Positions 1 through 6,763 of a stretch of 8,064 bases of DNA are shown here, piece by piece. The DNA lies in the NCBI RefSeq assembly GCF_014359955.1, contig NZ_JACIYL010000128.1, forward strand, positions 1 through 8,064, read 5' to 3'. The notes under the pieces are model-generated. The model was not told the DNA's origin, did no database searches, and worked only from the letters and a program-made list of their open reading frames with translations. This stretch comes from Thermogutta sp. (GTDB taxonomy: Bacteria > Planctomycetota > Planctomycetia > Pirellulales > Thermoguttaceae). Both the position numbers and the translations under genes were made by a program. The first letter of the stretch is position 1. The number at the start of each line of letters is the position of its first letter.

Positions 1-25
1 TTGGGGAAGAAGTGACGTCGGTCTT

Positions 26-988
26 ATGATGCCTGCAGCGGAAACAAAGATTCGCTTCATCGACCGGCTGGAGCAAGCGGTCAGGCGACGGGGAACGCCC
101 GCTCTGGTTGGAATCGATCCCCATTTGGATCTTCTCCCGCCCAATGTTCTGCCGGCCGAAGGTCCCCAGCGACGGCTCCTGCCGAGACAGCGTCTGGCAG
201 CGGCGGTGCGGGAATTCTGCGCGGGCGTGCTGGACGTGATCGGCTCGATGGTGCCGATCGTCAAATTTCAGATGGCGTTTTTCGAGCAGCTCGGTCCGGA
301 GGGCATGAGTGCTCTTGCCGAACTGGTAGGACACGCCCGAAGGTATGGGTTGCTCGTGATACTGGACGGCAAGCGGGGTGATATCGGGAGCACCGCTGTC
401 GCCTACGCGGAAGGGATGCTGGGCCCGGCCCCTGTCAGTTCCTGGGGCGGCGACGCAGTGACGGTCAGCCCCTACCTGGGGGAGGACAGCCTCCAGCCCT
501 TTATCGAAACGGCGGTGGCGCGGCAGGGCGGCGTGTTCGTGCTAGTCAAGACCTCCAACCCCGGGAGCGGACTGTTTCAGGACCTCATTGCCGAAGGGAT
601 GCCGCTGTACCGTCACGTGGCTGCTTGGGTCGAGCAGCAGGCTGCGCGCACCAAAGGACGATGCGGATACGGGGACGTGGGGGGAGTCGTGGGGGCCACC
701 TTCCATGAGCAGCTCGCGGAACTCCGACAGGTGATGCCCCACACATGGTTTCTCGTTCCAGGTTATGGAGCCCAGGGGGGCACGGCCAGGGATGTCGCCG
801 CGGCATTCGATCCCGCTGGACTGGGGGCCATTGTCAACAACTCGCGAGGCATCCTCTTCGCGTATCGCCGACGGGAGTTCGAGCGTTTCGGACCGGCCCG
901 GTGGCAGGAGGCAATTGAGGCGGCAACCCGGGAAATGATCGATCAGCTCCGGACCGACACTCCCGCCGGTCGGCTGACCAGTCGATAG
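26..988 (+). CDS. pyrF: Orotidine 5'-phosphate decarboxylase, long (type 2) subfamily
   Basis: Catalyses decarboxylation of OMP to UMP, the last step of de novo pyrimidine synthesis, in the cytoplasm. The 320-residue protein is a TIM barrel of the longer PyrF subfamily; the E. coli type is about 245 residues. Visible active-site elements are GIDPH (29-33), K80 in IVKFQMAFFE, the signature LDGKRGDIGSTA (113-124) with its Asp-Lys-Asp set, SPYLGEDS (148-155), LVKTSNPGS (173-181), VPGYGAQGG (244-252) and the phosphate-binding NNSRGI (271-276). All key residues are present, so it should be active. Two ATG codons are adjacent (26 and 29) and neither has a convincing Shine-Dalgarno. Bases 1-15 read in frame as LGKK then TGA, so the end of an upstream gene may lie there, giving translational coupling; this is speculative. 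The gene converges on the phosphatase-like gene, with 73 bp between them and no clear terminator. Confidence 0.96.
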   Translation: MMPAAETKIRFIDRLEQAVRRRGTPALVGIDPHLDLLPPNVLPAEGPQRRLLPRQRLAAAVREFCAGVLDVIGSMVPIVKFQMAFFEQLGPEGMSALAELVGHARRYGLLVILDGKRGDIGSTAVAYAEGMLGPAPVSSWGGDAVTVSPYLGEDSLQPFIETAVARQGGVFVLVKTSNPGSGLFQDLIAEGMPLYRHVAAWVEQQAARTKGRCGYGDVGGVVGATFHEQLAELRQVMPHTWFLVPGYGAQGGTARDVAAAFDPAGLGAIVNNSRGILFAYRRREFERFGPARWQEAIEAATREMIDQLRTDTPAGRLTSR

Positions 989-1061
989 AATCTCTCACCC
1001 CGCCAGCGACGGCGAAATAACCCGTCCAGATGAATGACCCAGATGTCGAGACAACTCGGGA

Positions 1062-1649
1062 TCAGGAGGCCGTCTCGATCGCTTTCGGCTCCCACTGGAG
1101 GATCTCTAACTGGCCGTGGCGTGATTCGGCCTTCCACAGATCCCCCAGGGGTGCGTGGGTAATCAGCCGCTTGATGATGCTCGCCATCGGCTCAGCCACG
1201 ATCAAACCGACGGTTTCCCCCTGGTGCCGCCGGTGAAGCCGCCGCAACCAATCCATGACGCGTGTCTCGGCCTCTTCGATGGTCTCCCCTTCCGGGGGGC
1301 AGATGCAGTCGGGGATTTCCTGCCATTGACGGTAGATCTTGGGTTGCCGGGTGCGAATTTCCTCGATCTTCATCCCCTGCCACAGGCCGTAATCGAGGTT
1401 CCGCAAGGCGTCAATCTCCCGGGAACGGATATTCAGGGCTCGGGAAATCGCCTCCGCTGTTTCGACCGCGGGTCGGCAGGGGGAGTGATACAGGGCATCG
1501 AAATGGATGCCGGCGGCCTGGATGGATTCCACCTCCTTGGTCACTTCCGCGAAGCCCTGAGAGTTAAGGGGGATATCCAATTGTCCCCGGACTCGTCCCT
1601 GAACGTCGTAATCGGTCGCCCCCGGACGGATCAAAACTATTGTGATCAT
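1062..1649 (-). CDS. Histidine-phosphatase-fold protein lacking catalytic residues (probable pseudoenzyme)
   Basis: A 195-residue protein with the layout of the phosphoglycerate mutase / histidine phosphatase superfamily: N-terminal strand MITIVLIRPGATDYD, then GRVRGQLDIPLNSQG (18-32), SPCRPAVETAEAIS (56-69), LRNLDYGLWQG (82-92), GETIEEAETRVMDWL (121-135) and a late strand GLIVAEPMAS (148-157). In active members these regions carry RHG, an Arg before A-x-Q-T-A, a Glu in the L-x-E-x-x-x-G motif and a second His. Here they are Pro9, Pro60, Asn84 and Glu153. The codons read cleanly (CCG, CCC, AAC, GAG) and the frame is intact, so this is not a frameshift product. Family membership is confident and catalysis by the usual phospho-histidine mechanism is unlikely. 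The true role is unknown; binding or regulating a sugar phosphate or a partner protein is a guess. The start ATG overlaps the rpe stop by four bases (ATGA), implying translational coupling. Confidence 0.9.
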   Translation of the reverse strand: MITIVLIRPGATDYDVQGRVRGQLDIPLNSQGFAEVTKEVESIQAAGIHFDALYHSPCRPAVETAEAISRALNIRSREIDALRNLDYGLWQGMKIEEIRTRQPKIYRQWQEIPDCICPPEGETIEEAETRVMDWLRRLHRRHQGETVGLIVAEPMASIIKRLITHAPLGDLWKAESRHGQLEILQWEPKAIETAS

Positions 1650-2356
1650 AATACGACCTTACTTTGATGATCCTTCACCAAGGCGGCCAATTCCTGGTAT
1701 CGCTGGGAGTAATTGTCGTGCCCCAGCAATCCTGTGCCCACGATGAACATCGTGGCGCCGGCCTCGGCACACTGACCTATCGTCTGTCCGTTCACGCCTC
1801 CGTCTACAGAAATCATCAAACCTTCTGGAGCCAGTTGGCGCAGTCGGCGAATTTTGGGGAGAACTTCCGGACGGAAGGACTGGCCCCCAAAACCCGGCAT
1901 AACGCTCATCACCAGCACCAGTTCGCAATCGTTCAAATAAGGAATAACCGATTCCACCGGGGTCGGCGGATTGAGCGATACACCCGCACACGCCCCAGTC
2001 CGGTGAATCATTTCAAACAAAGGTCGGGGATCGGGAGCCACCTCGATGTGAACGGTCAAATAGTCGGCCCCCGCTTCCCGAAAGCGTTCAATATGCGCTT
2101 CAGGGTTGGAAATCATCAAGTGGACGTCCAGTATCAGCCGGGTGGTCCGCCGCACCGCCTGGACGATGGGAATGCCGAAGCTCAAATTGGGCACGAAATG
2201 CCCGTCCATGATATCCAGGTGCAAAAAGCGTGCCCCTGCCGCCTCCAGCCGTTCGATTTCCCGGGCCAGATACCGAAAATCGGCCGCCAAAAGCGACGGT
2301 CCGATCATCACACGCCCAGCCTGATATTCGTCAAAAAGCGGCGAACGAGCAATCAT
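1646..2356 (-). CDS. rpe: Ribulose-phosphate 3-epimerase
   Basis: Interconverts D-ribulose 5-phosphate and D-xylulose 5-phosphate in the pentose phosphate or Calvin pathway, in the cytoplasm. The TIM-barrel signatures are complete: IGPSLLAADF near the N-terminus, FLHLDIMDGHFVPN holding the His and Asp metal ligands, LILDVHLMISNP with the second His ligand, LNPPTP, MSVMPGFGGQSF (flexible phosphate loop) and ISVDGGV with the second catalytic Asp, then VGTGLL. The start is uncertain. The ATG at 2356 gives 236 residues. A TTG at 2371, five codons upstream, has AGGG about five bases ahead of it. An internal ATG at 2308 would begin MIGPSLLAADF, matching the usual 215-225 residue family length, but has no clear ribosome site. 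The gene is followed by the phosphatase-like gene through an ATGA overlap. A candidate promoter lies at 2417-2445. Confidence 0.95.
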   Translation of the reverse strand: MIARSPLFDEYQAGRVMIGPSLLAADFRYLAREIERLEAAGARFLHLDIMDGHFVPNLSFGIPIVQAVRRTTRLILDVHLMISNPEAHIERFREAGADYLTVHIEVAPDPRPLFEMIHRTGACAGVSLNPPTPVESVIPYLNDCELVLVMSVMPGFGGQSFRPEVLPKIRRLRQLAPEGLMISVDGGVNGQTIGQCAEAGATMFIVGTGLLGHDNYSQRYQELAALVKDHQSKVVL

Positions 2357-2416
2357 TGATCCATGCCGCAACCGGCCCTGAAAAGTTTAATCCTTCTGCT
2401 CCGGTTGACCCCTGAC

Positions 2417-2445
2417 CATATAATCCCGTCATTTTGCTTTGTCCA
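2417..2445 (-). promoter_or_regulatory. Candidate sigma-70-type promoter for rpe
   Basis: Read leftward, TGGACA (2445-2440; 5 of 6 consensus) and TATATG (2422-2417; 4 of 6) are separated by exactly 17 bases. Transcription would start near 2410, leaving a 40-55 base leader before rpe. This would explain how rpe is expressed despite lying 300 bp downstream of purF. The evidence is pattern only, and promoter consensus in this organism is unknown. Confidence 0.35.
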
Positions 2446-2674
2446 CCCCGATTTTCAATCCTCCATTCGGCGGGATCGCCACCACGCACATTGGACCCGT
2501 CCACGCGTCCCCGTTCCGACAACCAGTGACACCATCTCTTTGCTTTTTAACAACTCACACCGGCATATGGACTGTCATTCACGCCTCCCGACCTGCGATT
2601 GAGCCGGCATCTCCGCGTGAACAAGCCAGTTCCCACTTCCTCATCGCGTCAAGCCTCAGCCCCGTTGTTCTTAG
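2446..2674. other. purF-rpe intergenic region
   Basis: With the rpe promoter and leader it forms a gap of about 300 bp between two leftward genes. Open frames exist here but extend antisense into purF and have no ribosome site or recognisable sequence. No strong terminator hairpin with a T-run was found after purF. The heptamer CCGGCAT occurs twice (near 2562 and 2603), which may be chance. Confidence 0.5.
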
Positions 2675-4282
2675 TCAGACTCTTGCCGAACACCCCACGC
2701 CGGTTGTCAGTGCTTGTTCCTCCACGTCGTACGTTCTTCCCGCGATGCCCTGGCGCCATCGGCGTCGGGCCTCCTCGGCCAGTTTCTGCCCCCACGGGGT
2801 GGGATACACCCCTGTAATGCACGCCCGGCAGAGATCGTTGGCGTCGATACCGATCGCCCGCGCTACGGCCTCCACCGGCAGATAGCGGAGCGAATCCGCT
2901 CCCAGATCCCTGGCCATTTGAGCTTGAATTTCGTCGGTTAATTCGCCGTTTTTCAGATATTTAGGGGCGAAGAGCTCCCCCATTGAGGACATGTCAATCC
3001 CGTAAAAGCAGGGGGAGATAATTGGAGGACACGCCACCCGCACATGAATTTCCGCCGGTTTTCCCAGTTCCCGCATTCGGTGGATGAGCACCCGCATCGT
3101 CGTCGAACGAACAATGGAGTCCTCCACGAGAAGAACGCGCTTTCCTTCCAATACTTCGCGCAGTGGGGTGTATTTGGCCCGGGCTTTGGCGTCACGATTG
3201 AGGTTGCTCTCGATAAACGTGCGCCCTGTGTAACGGTTGCGGATAAGCCCCTCCACGCAGGGGACCCGCAACACATAGGCCATGGCGTCTGCGGCGGCCT
3301 TGCTGGTGTCCGGCACAGGGACGACGATCGTCTTGCCGTCATCGACGGGCACCGTTTCCAGTCGGGCTAACTCTTCACCCAGCGCTTTGCGCGCGAGGTA
3401 CACACTTCGCCCGTCGAGCGTGCTGGCCACATTGGAGAAATAAATCCACTCGAAGAAACAATGGGCACGATGCGGTGCCGTGGCAAACTGGACGAATCGT
3501 ATCCCTTTTTCCGAAACGATGATAGCTTGCCCGGGAGCCACCGGCTTGATCATTTCCGGTGCAAACCCCAGATTCAAGAGGGCCACGCTCTCACTGGCCG
3601 CGGCGAAGAGTGATCCATCGCAGGCCCAGCTCAACGGTTTAAAGCCCAGGGGGTCCCGCACGACCATGAGTTCCCCCAGGGCGTTGAGAAACACCATGCT
3701 GTAGGCCCCGTCGAATTCCCGGGGAAATGCCCGACACACATCCGCCAGGTCCGGAGCGGGGTTCGGATTGAGCTCCCGGCACAGGACGTGCATGATCACT
3801 TCGGTGTCCGTATTGCGGACCAGATGGTTATCCTCATCCCGGAGCAGCCGTTCGCGGAGTTCGGGAAAATTGGCGATCTGGCCGTTGAAGGCGAAACTGA
3901 ACCATTTGTGCTTACGGATGTGATGGCGCTCAAACGGCTGAGCGTAGCTGGGGTCGTCCTTGCCGCACGTCGCGTAACGGACATGGCCGATGGCCGCCCG
4001 CCCCGAAAAATTTTTCATCAATTCCTCAAATCGATCGCGCTGGGAAAGCGCAAAGACCTCCGCCACCGTTCCCACGTTCTTGTAGGTGAGGAGTAGGTGC
4101 GAATGGCGGTCATTAAACCGGGTGATTCCCGCGGCAAGCTGCCCGCGGTTCTGGATGTCAAGCAGCATGCGGGGTATCAGAGTCGGTGCGGAATCGGGCC
4201 CTTCGGGACAAAGAGGGCTGACTGTGTCGCAGGAAAAGTGATAAACGGCGACAACACCGCATTCTTCGGCTAAATCACGCAT
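2675..4282 (-). CDS. purF: Amidophosphoribosyltransferase (glutamine PRPP amidotransferase), Fe-S type
   Basis: First committed step of purine synthesis: PRPP plus glutamine gives 5-phosphoribosylamine. The N-terminal Ntn glutaminase domain carries GHVRYAT, FNGQIANF and NTDTEV. The C-terminal phosphoribosyltransferase domain has the PRPP loop VLLVEDSIVRSTT (about 383-395). With the ATG at 4282 the protein is 535 residues and begins MRDLAEECGVVAVY, so the nucleophile Cys8 follows a seven-residue propeptide, as in Bacillus-type enzymes that are cleaved to expose Cys1. Four cysteines match the [4Fe-4S] ligands of that class: HCFFEWIYF (C275), SPCFYGID (C425) and LCRACITGVYPT (C485, C488). GGGAAAGAG lies just before this start. 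A longer start at 4342 adds 20 residues and has AGAGG nine bases upstream; propeptide logic favours 4282. The nearest gene upstream is almost 1 kb away, so purF is first in its transcription unit. Confidence 0.96.
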   Translation of the reverse strand: MRDLAEECGVVAVYHFSCDTVSPLCPEGPDSAPTLIPRMLLDIQNRGQLAAGITRFNDRHSHLLLTYKNVGTVAEVFALSQRDRFEELMKNFSGRAAIGHVRYATCGKDDPSYAQPFERHHIRKHKWFSFAFNGQIANFPELRERLLRDEDNHLVRNTDTEVIMHVLCRELNPNPAPDLADVCRAFPREFDGAYSMVFLNALGELMVVRDPLGFKPLSWACDGSLFAAASESVALLNLGFAPEMIKPVAPGQAIIVSEKGIRFVQFATAPHRAHCFFEWIYFSNVASTLDGRSVYLARKALGEELARLETVPVDDGKTIVVPVPDTSKAAADAMAYVLRVPCVEGLIRNRYTGRTFIESNLNRDAKARAKYTPLREVLEGKRVLLVEDSIVRSTTMRVLIHRMRELGKPAEIHVRVACPPIISPCFYGIDMSSMGELFAPKYLKNGELTDEIQAQMARDLGADSLRYLPVEAVARAIGIDANDLCRACITGVYPTPWGQKLAEEARRRWRQGIAGRTYDVEEQALTTGVGCSARV

Positions 4283-4363
4283 AGCTCTTTCCCAAGAAAG
4301 AACACCGAGGCGACTTCCCTGGCCGACGAGACATCGGAGCATCAGCAGCCGCCTCTGTGATAC

Positions 4364-4392
4364 ATTCTAAGACGCCTTGCCCACGGATACAA
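4364..4392 (-). promoter_or_regulatory. Candidate promoter for purF
   Basis: Read leftward, TTGTAT (4392-4387; 3 of 6 consensus) and TAGAAT (4369-4364; 5 of 6) are 17 bases apart. The start of transcription would be near 4357. That leaves about 75 bases to the preferred purF start at 4282, or about 15 to the alternative at 4342, the latter a very short but still usable leader. The -35 element is weak. Confidence 0.35.
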
Positions 4393-4479
4393 CGAGCAGG
4401 ATGGATTCGTTCGATCCACCCGCCCGATGACGTCACAATCGCTCACGTACAGCGGTCACCGTGGAATGCCTTGGAGACT

Positions 4480-4502
4480 GCGGGGGTGACCACCTCACTC
4501 GC
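4480..4502 (+). repeat. Diverged copy of the 6396-6417 palindrome
   Basis: Aligned to 6396-6417 it matches at 19 of 22 positions with one inserted C, sharing GGGGG, GACCAC, TCA and TCGC blocks. The right arm no longer pairs well with the left, so it looks like a decayed member. It lies about 1.9 kb from the main cluster, showing that the element is dispersed. Confidence 0.5.
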
Positions 4503-5142
4503 AGGTAGGAGGATTTTCAATCTTGGCCGCAAAACGTCCGGCGTTTGCTCGCAACGTCCCAGCCCTGGTCGAAAAATTTCTGGTTTTTCGTGCAGCGCGC
4601 TGGACAGAAGAGTCACCGCAGGTAGAATAACACGAAATGCCTCCGGGAAGAGCAGCGTTGCCGCCGAGCCACCCGGTAGCGAACCCCGTGGCGGGGCAGT
4701 ATGTCTTGGTATCGTGTAGATCGATATGCGGGAGGAGAACGATTCTCATCCGAAAAGGTCTCAGGAAGTTTTTCATCAAGAGAACTCAAGCGAGTGTCTT
4801 TGCGACAAAAAAGGGGGGCTCCACCAGTGCTCAGGTAGCCTTGCCACCATGGGACATTGATTGTCCGTGGCATTTCGAGTCTCTCTCCGATCTGTCGGAT
4901 TTCCGAGAGCGAACCTTTGCAGATGGCCGAATTGTCATCTCTTTGATGGCGTCCCGATTGTTATCGAAAATGGGCTTCGCACGTATTAGTTTGGATGAGT
5001 CAATAGGGGATCACGGAAACCATTGCGCGGGGATCAGATTGCTCACCGTTTGAAGGACATCGTTTGCCCTCTCCTTCTGGATCCGTTGCCGACAGTGGCC
5101 TGACGCTTTGCCTGAATGGTTCTTTTGTCTTTCTGCCACGGC

Positions 5143-5159
5143 AACCGGCTCGCCGGGTT
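5143..5159 (+). repeat. Short palindrome with CTC apex
   Basis: Left arm AACCGGC (5143-5149) and right arm GCCGG-g-TT (5152-5159) pair over seven positions with one extra G, leaving TC at the centre. The apex GGCTCGCC resembles the apices of the cluster at 6399-6865. It could be a chance G+C-rich palindrome. Confidence 0.35.
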
Positions 5160-5324
5160 TATCGGCGCTGAATGGTTTTGTCCTGCCTGAAGCCGTTCGA
5201 ATCGGCAAACCTGCTGCCGAACCCAGGTGGCCGGGTGAATGCCTGCGGTCATTTGCTGAGAGTAGCTGACAGTATTTGCAAAGTGGGCAAGTCGTCTTTC
5301 GTATTCAGGAAAGACACGTGATCG

Positions 5325-5330
5325 AGGAGA
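5325..5330 (+). promoter_or_regulatory. Strong ribosome binding site deciding the start at 5337
   Basis: AGGAGA, seven bases before the ATG counted from AGGAG, is the best Shine-Dalgarno in the window. It fixes both strand and start of the orphan gene in a region that is also open over a long antisense frame. Confidence 0.75.
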
Positions 5331-5336
5331 AGTCCC

Positions 5337-6371
5337 ATGAAGCGTCCCAGAAAAGTCCACAAAAAGTGCCGCCCTCTCGCTCGTGAAGGCCGCGATCTGG
5401 CGCGGATCTGGTGGGATGCCGAGGAAAATAAACTCTGCTGGTTTACCGAGAGAAGCCACACCTCCATCAAGTCCCCGGAACAGCTTCAGTGTCTGGCCGA
5501 GGGATATTCCGGCGTCCTGGTTTCCGGTGCGACGGATCAATGGCCGGCACGCTTTGCCGCGTTGCAAGGCCTTGATCCAGACCGCGTGCGAATCGTCCTG
5601 GTCCCGCAGCAGACCCAGCGCAGCCGTTGTTCCGGAGAGTCTGACACCGACGAGGGTGATCAGAAAAAGGTCTTTGTGCGCAAGGTGGTCAAAGACTACG
5701 ACGTTCCACTGACCATGCTGCAGGTGGCGGTCTTCTGTCCGCAAAGTCCTCTCGATCCGGTGGCCACCTTCTCCGGAACCTGGATGGGTCAGTTCCACAA
5801 GTTCTGGGACATTCCCATCACCCGGGAAACGGCGGAATTCTGGGCCCGCGTGGGTGACGTTCATTACTGGCTGGCCCCGCCGGACGCCCTTCCGCCCGAT
5901 CTGTCCACTCCCGTGGAGCTCCACGAAGAGTGCAAAAACCCGTCTTGGGAGCAGGAGGACGCGAACGTCAAGATTCTCGCGTTTTTCTTTGGTCCGCCGA
6001 AGAAAAAGAGCCGCCTTCCCGTTCTCAAGTGGCCGCTGGGACGGGTGGCCGCCAGCATCATTGCGCGCCGCTCTCAGCGCAAGCTGCTGCCGCAGGCATG
6101 GGCGGGCTCGCCAGACGCGGAGGCGGTTCTCCGACAGATTCTCGAGTCGGCGATGCAGTCTCTCGGAGATCCGCGGGCATGGCTGTGGCGGGGACTCCTG
6201 AGAACGTCCGTCGGGGAGGTCAATCTCGCCTATACCGAGGCCGTACTGGCGTGGGTTCTTGCCCGGTTGGTCCATCCTGAGTTGTTTCCCCCGCCGATCG
6301 CCTTGATCGATCCACCCGCCGTGGATTACTGGCGCCAATATCGGGACATGGACCATCCTGCGGCAGACTGA
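5337..6371 (+). CDS. Hypothetical tryptophan-rich protein
   Basis: A 344-residue protein I do not recognise. It begins with a basic stretch (residues 1-23, MKRPRKVHKKCRPLAREGRD...) without signal peptide or membrane segments, so it is probably cytoplasmic. It has 15 tryptophans (about 4.4%), several in aromatic pairs: WW at 25-26, CWF at 34-36, FW at 156-157 and 168-169, YW at 177-178 and 331-332, WLW at 282-284. An acidic, low-complexity linker (about 100-111, SDTDEGDQKK) separates an N-terminal part from a middle part. A basic patch GPPKKKSR (219-226) follows the hydrophobic strand VKILAFFF. The C-terminal 90 residues look alpha-helical (AEAVLRQILESAMQSL; EAVLAWVLARLV) and end proline-rich. 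Codon use resembles pyrF, suggesting a resident gene. It stands alone, with the palindrome cluster starting 27 bp after its stop. The call as a real gene rests on the ribosome site, length and composition. Confidence 0.75.
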   Translation: MKRPRKVHKKCRPLAREGRDLARIWWDAEENKLCWFTERSHTSIKSPEQLQCLAEGYSGVLVSGATDQWPARFAALQGLDPDRVRIVLVPQQTQRSRCSGESDTDEGDQKKVFVRKVVKDYDVPLTMLQVAVFCPQSPLDPVATFSGTWMGQFHKFWDIPITRETAEFWARVGDVHYWLAPPDALPPDLSTPVELHEECKNPSWEQEDANVKILAFFFGPPKKKSRLPVLKWPLGRVAASIIARRSQRKLLPQAWAGSPDAEAVLRQILESAMQSLGDPRAWLWRGLLRTSVGEVNLAYTEAVLAWVLARLVHPELFPPPIALIDPPAVDYWRQYRDMDHPAAD

Positions 6372-6398
6372 ACTGCTGTGTCAGTGGCGGAGCACGTG

Positions 6399-6420
6399 GG
6401 GGCGACCACTCAGTCGCCCC
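6399..6420 (+). repeat. Palindrome 1, 8-bp perfect stem
   Basis: GGGGCGAC (6399-6406) pairs perfectly with GTCGCCCC (6413-6420) around loop CACTCA. It begins 27 bp after the stop of the orphan gene and could attenuate or stabilise its transcript, but has no T-run. A diverged copy lies at 4480-4502. Confidence 0.8.
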
Positions 6421-6594
6421 TGCGCCGGTTTCCAGCGTTCATCTTCTGGAGTGCCGCCCACTGGTGGATGCGATCCCAGACGCAGCTAGCGGTTCCCCAC
6501 TTTCAAACCACGCGTCGCGTCGGAAGTCCGGTTTGGAGGGGCAAAAACGGTGACGGCTCTACCTCAACGGTGTCAGGTCAACCGATCAGACCGC

Positions 6595-6620
6595 GGTAGG
6601 GGCGCTTCGTGCATCGCCTG
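6595..6620 (+). repeat. Palindrome 2, decayed copy of palindrome 3
   Basis: Starting from GGTAGGGGC it aligns without gaps to 6649-6674, sharing GGTAGGGGC, TTC, TG and GCC blocks, and differing at seven of 26 positions. Pairing is reduced to GGCG / CGCC. It is most simply a second copy of the same element whose right arm has drifted. Confidence 0.6.
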
Positions 6621-6646
6621 CATATGGCTACGTGCTCAATCCGGTT

Positions 6647-6680
6647 CTGGTAGGGGCAATTCATGAATTGCCCCAACCAG
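6647..6680 (+). repeat. Palindrome 3, 34-bp near-perfect inverted repeat
   Basis: The core 6653-6674 is a perfect 22-bp palindrome with half-site GGGGCAATTCA. It extends outward past one A-A mismatch (6652, 6675) into CTGGT (6647-6651) and ACCAG (6676-6680). In all 16 of 17 pairs match. It is the strongest inverted repeat in the window. Confidence 0.9.
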
Positions 6681-6710
6681 GGCTTTTGACGCTCACATAT
6701 CCAGGCGTCG

Positions 6711-6734
6711 GCGGGACCTGCTCGTCAGGTCCGC
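6711..6734 (+). repeat. Palindrome 4, first unit of a tandem pair
   Basis: GGACCTG (6714-6720) pairs with CAGGTCC (6726-6732) around loop CTCGT; outer GC / GC pairs continue past a bulged G at 6713. The 31-bp unit beginning TCGGCGGGAC at 6708 recurs 31 bp later as palindrome 5. Confidence 0.85.
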
Positions 6735-6744
6735 ATACTCGGAG

Positions 6745-6763
6745 GGACGTGCTTGTCACGTCC
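6745..6763 (+). repeat. Palindrome 5, second unit of a tandem pair
   Basis: GGACGTG (6745-6751) pairs with CACGTCC (6757-6763) around loop CTTGT. Compared with palindrome 4, the sixth stem base C has become G and its partner G has become C, so pairing is kept; the loop differs by one transition. A third, truncated start of the unit (TCGGCG then GGAC) follows at 6769-6780. Confidence 0.85.

Larger units (their letters stand above)
4393..5336. other. Long intergenic region between divergent purF and the orphan gene
   Basis: About 940 bp with no recognisable gene. The longest rightward frame (4637-5053, 138 codons) has only a weak AGGTAG upstream, mixed third-base use and no recognisable motif; its second half reads more like protein than its first, so a decayed or lineage-specific small gene is possible but unsupported. 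Other content: a CRE-like TGACGTCA palindrome (4428-4435), GGTCACC (4454-4460) mirrored by GGTGACC (4485-4491), a diverged copy of the palindrome family (4480-4502), a hairpin CCCCG / CGGGG with loop TGG (4684-4696), a second palindrome (5143-5159), and CTGAATGGTT occurring twice, 56 bp apart (5112 and 5168). No convincing promoter was found directly before 5337. Confidence 0.5.

Noticed and set aside
989..1061. Bidirectional terminator between pyrF and the phosphatase-like gene
   Set aside because: Only a 4-bp CGCC / GGCG hairpin near 1001-1015 with no T-run on either strand.
1155..1667. 170-codon rightward frame over the phosphatase-like gene
   Set aside because: Fully antisense to a gene with clear family motifs; composition typical of a shadow frame.
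1664..2359. 231-codon rightward frame over rpe
   Set aside because: Shadow of rpe, whose active-site motifs are unmistakable on the other strand.
2405..2424. Rightward promoter TTGACC ... TATAAT
   Set aside because: The two boxes are only eight bases apart, and no rightward gene follows; the leftward pair at 2417-2445 has correct spacing.
2439..2885. 148-codon rightward frame between rpe and purF
   Set aside because: Runs antisense into the purF C-terminus, serine/proline-rich product, no ribosome site.
4428..4435. TGACGTCA operator
   Set aside because: An 8-bp palindrome alone is expected by chance at low frequency; no second site or known regulator context.
4637..5053. 138-codon rightward frame
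   Set aside because: Not called as a gene: weak upstream signal, no motif, uneven coding character. Kept only as a low-interest finding.
5043..6356. 437-codon open frame antisense to the orphan gene
   Set aside because: It is longer than the + strand frame, but its product is rich in R, G, H, Q and P in the manner of antisense translation, it has no ribosome site, and the opposite frame has AGGAGA before its ATG and codon use like pyrF.
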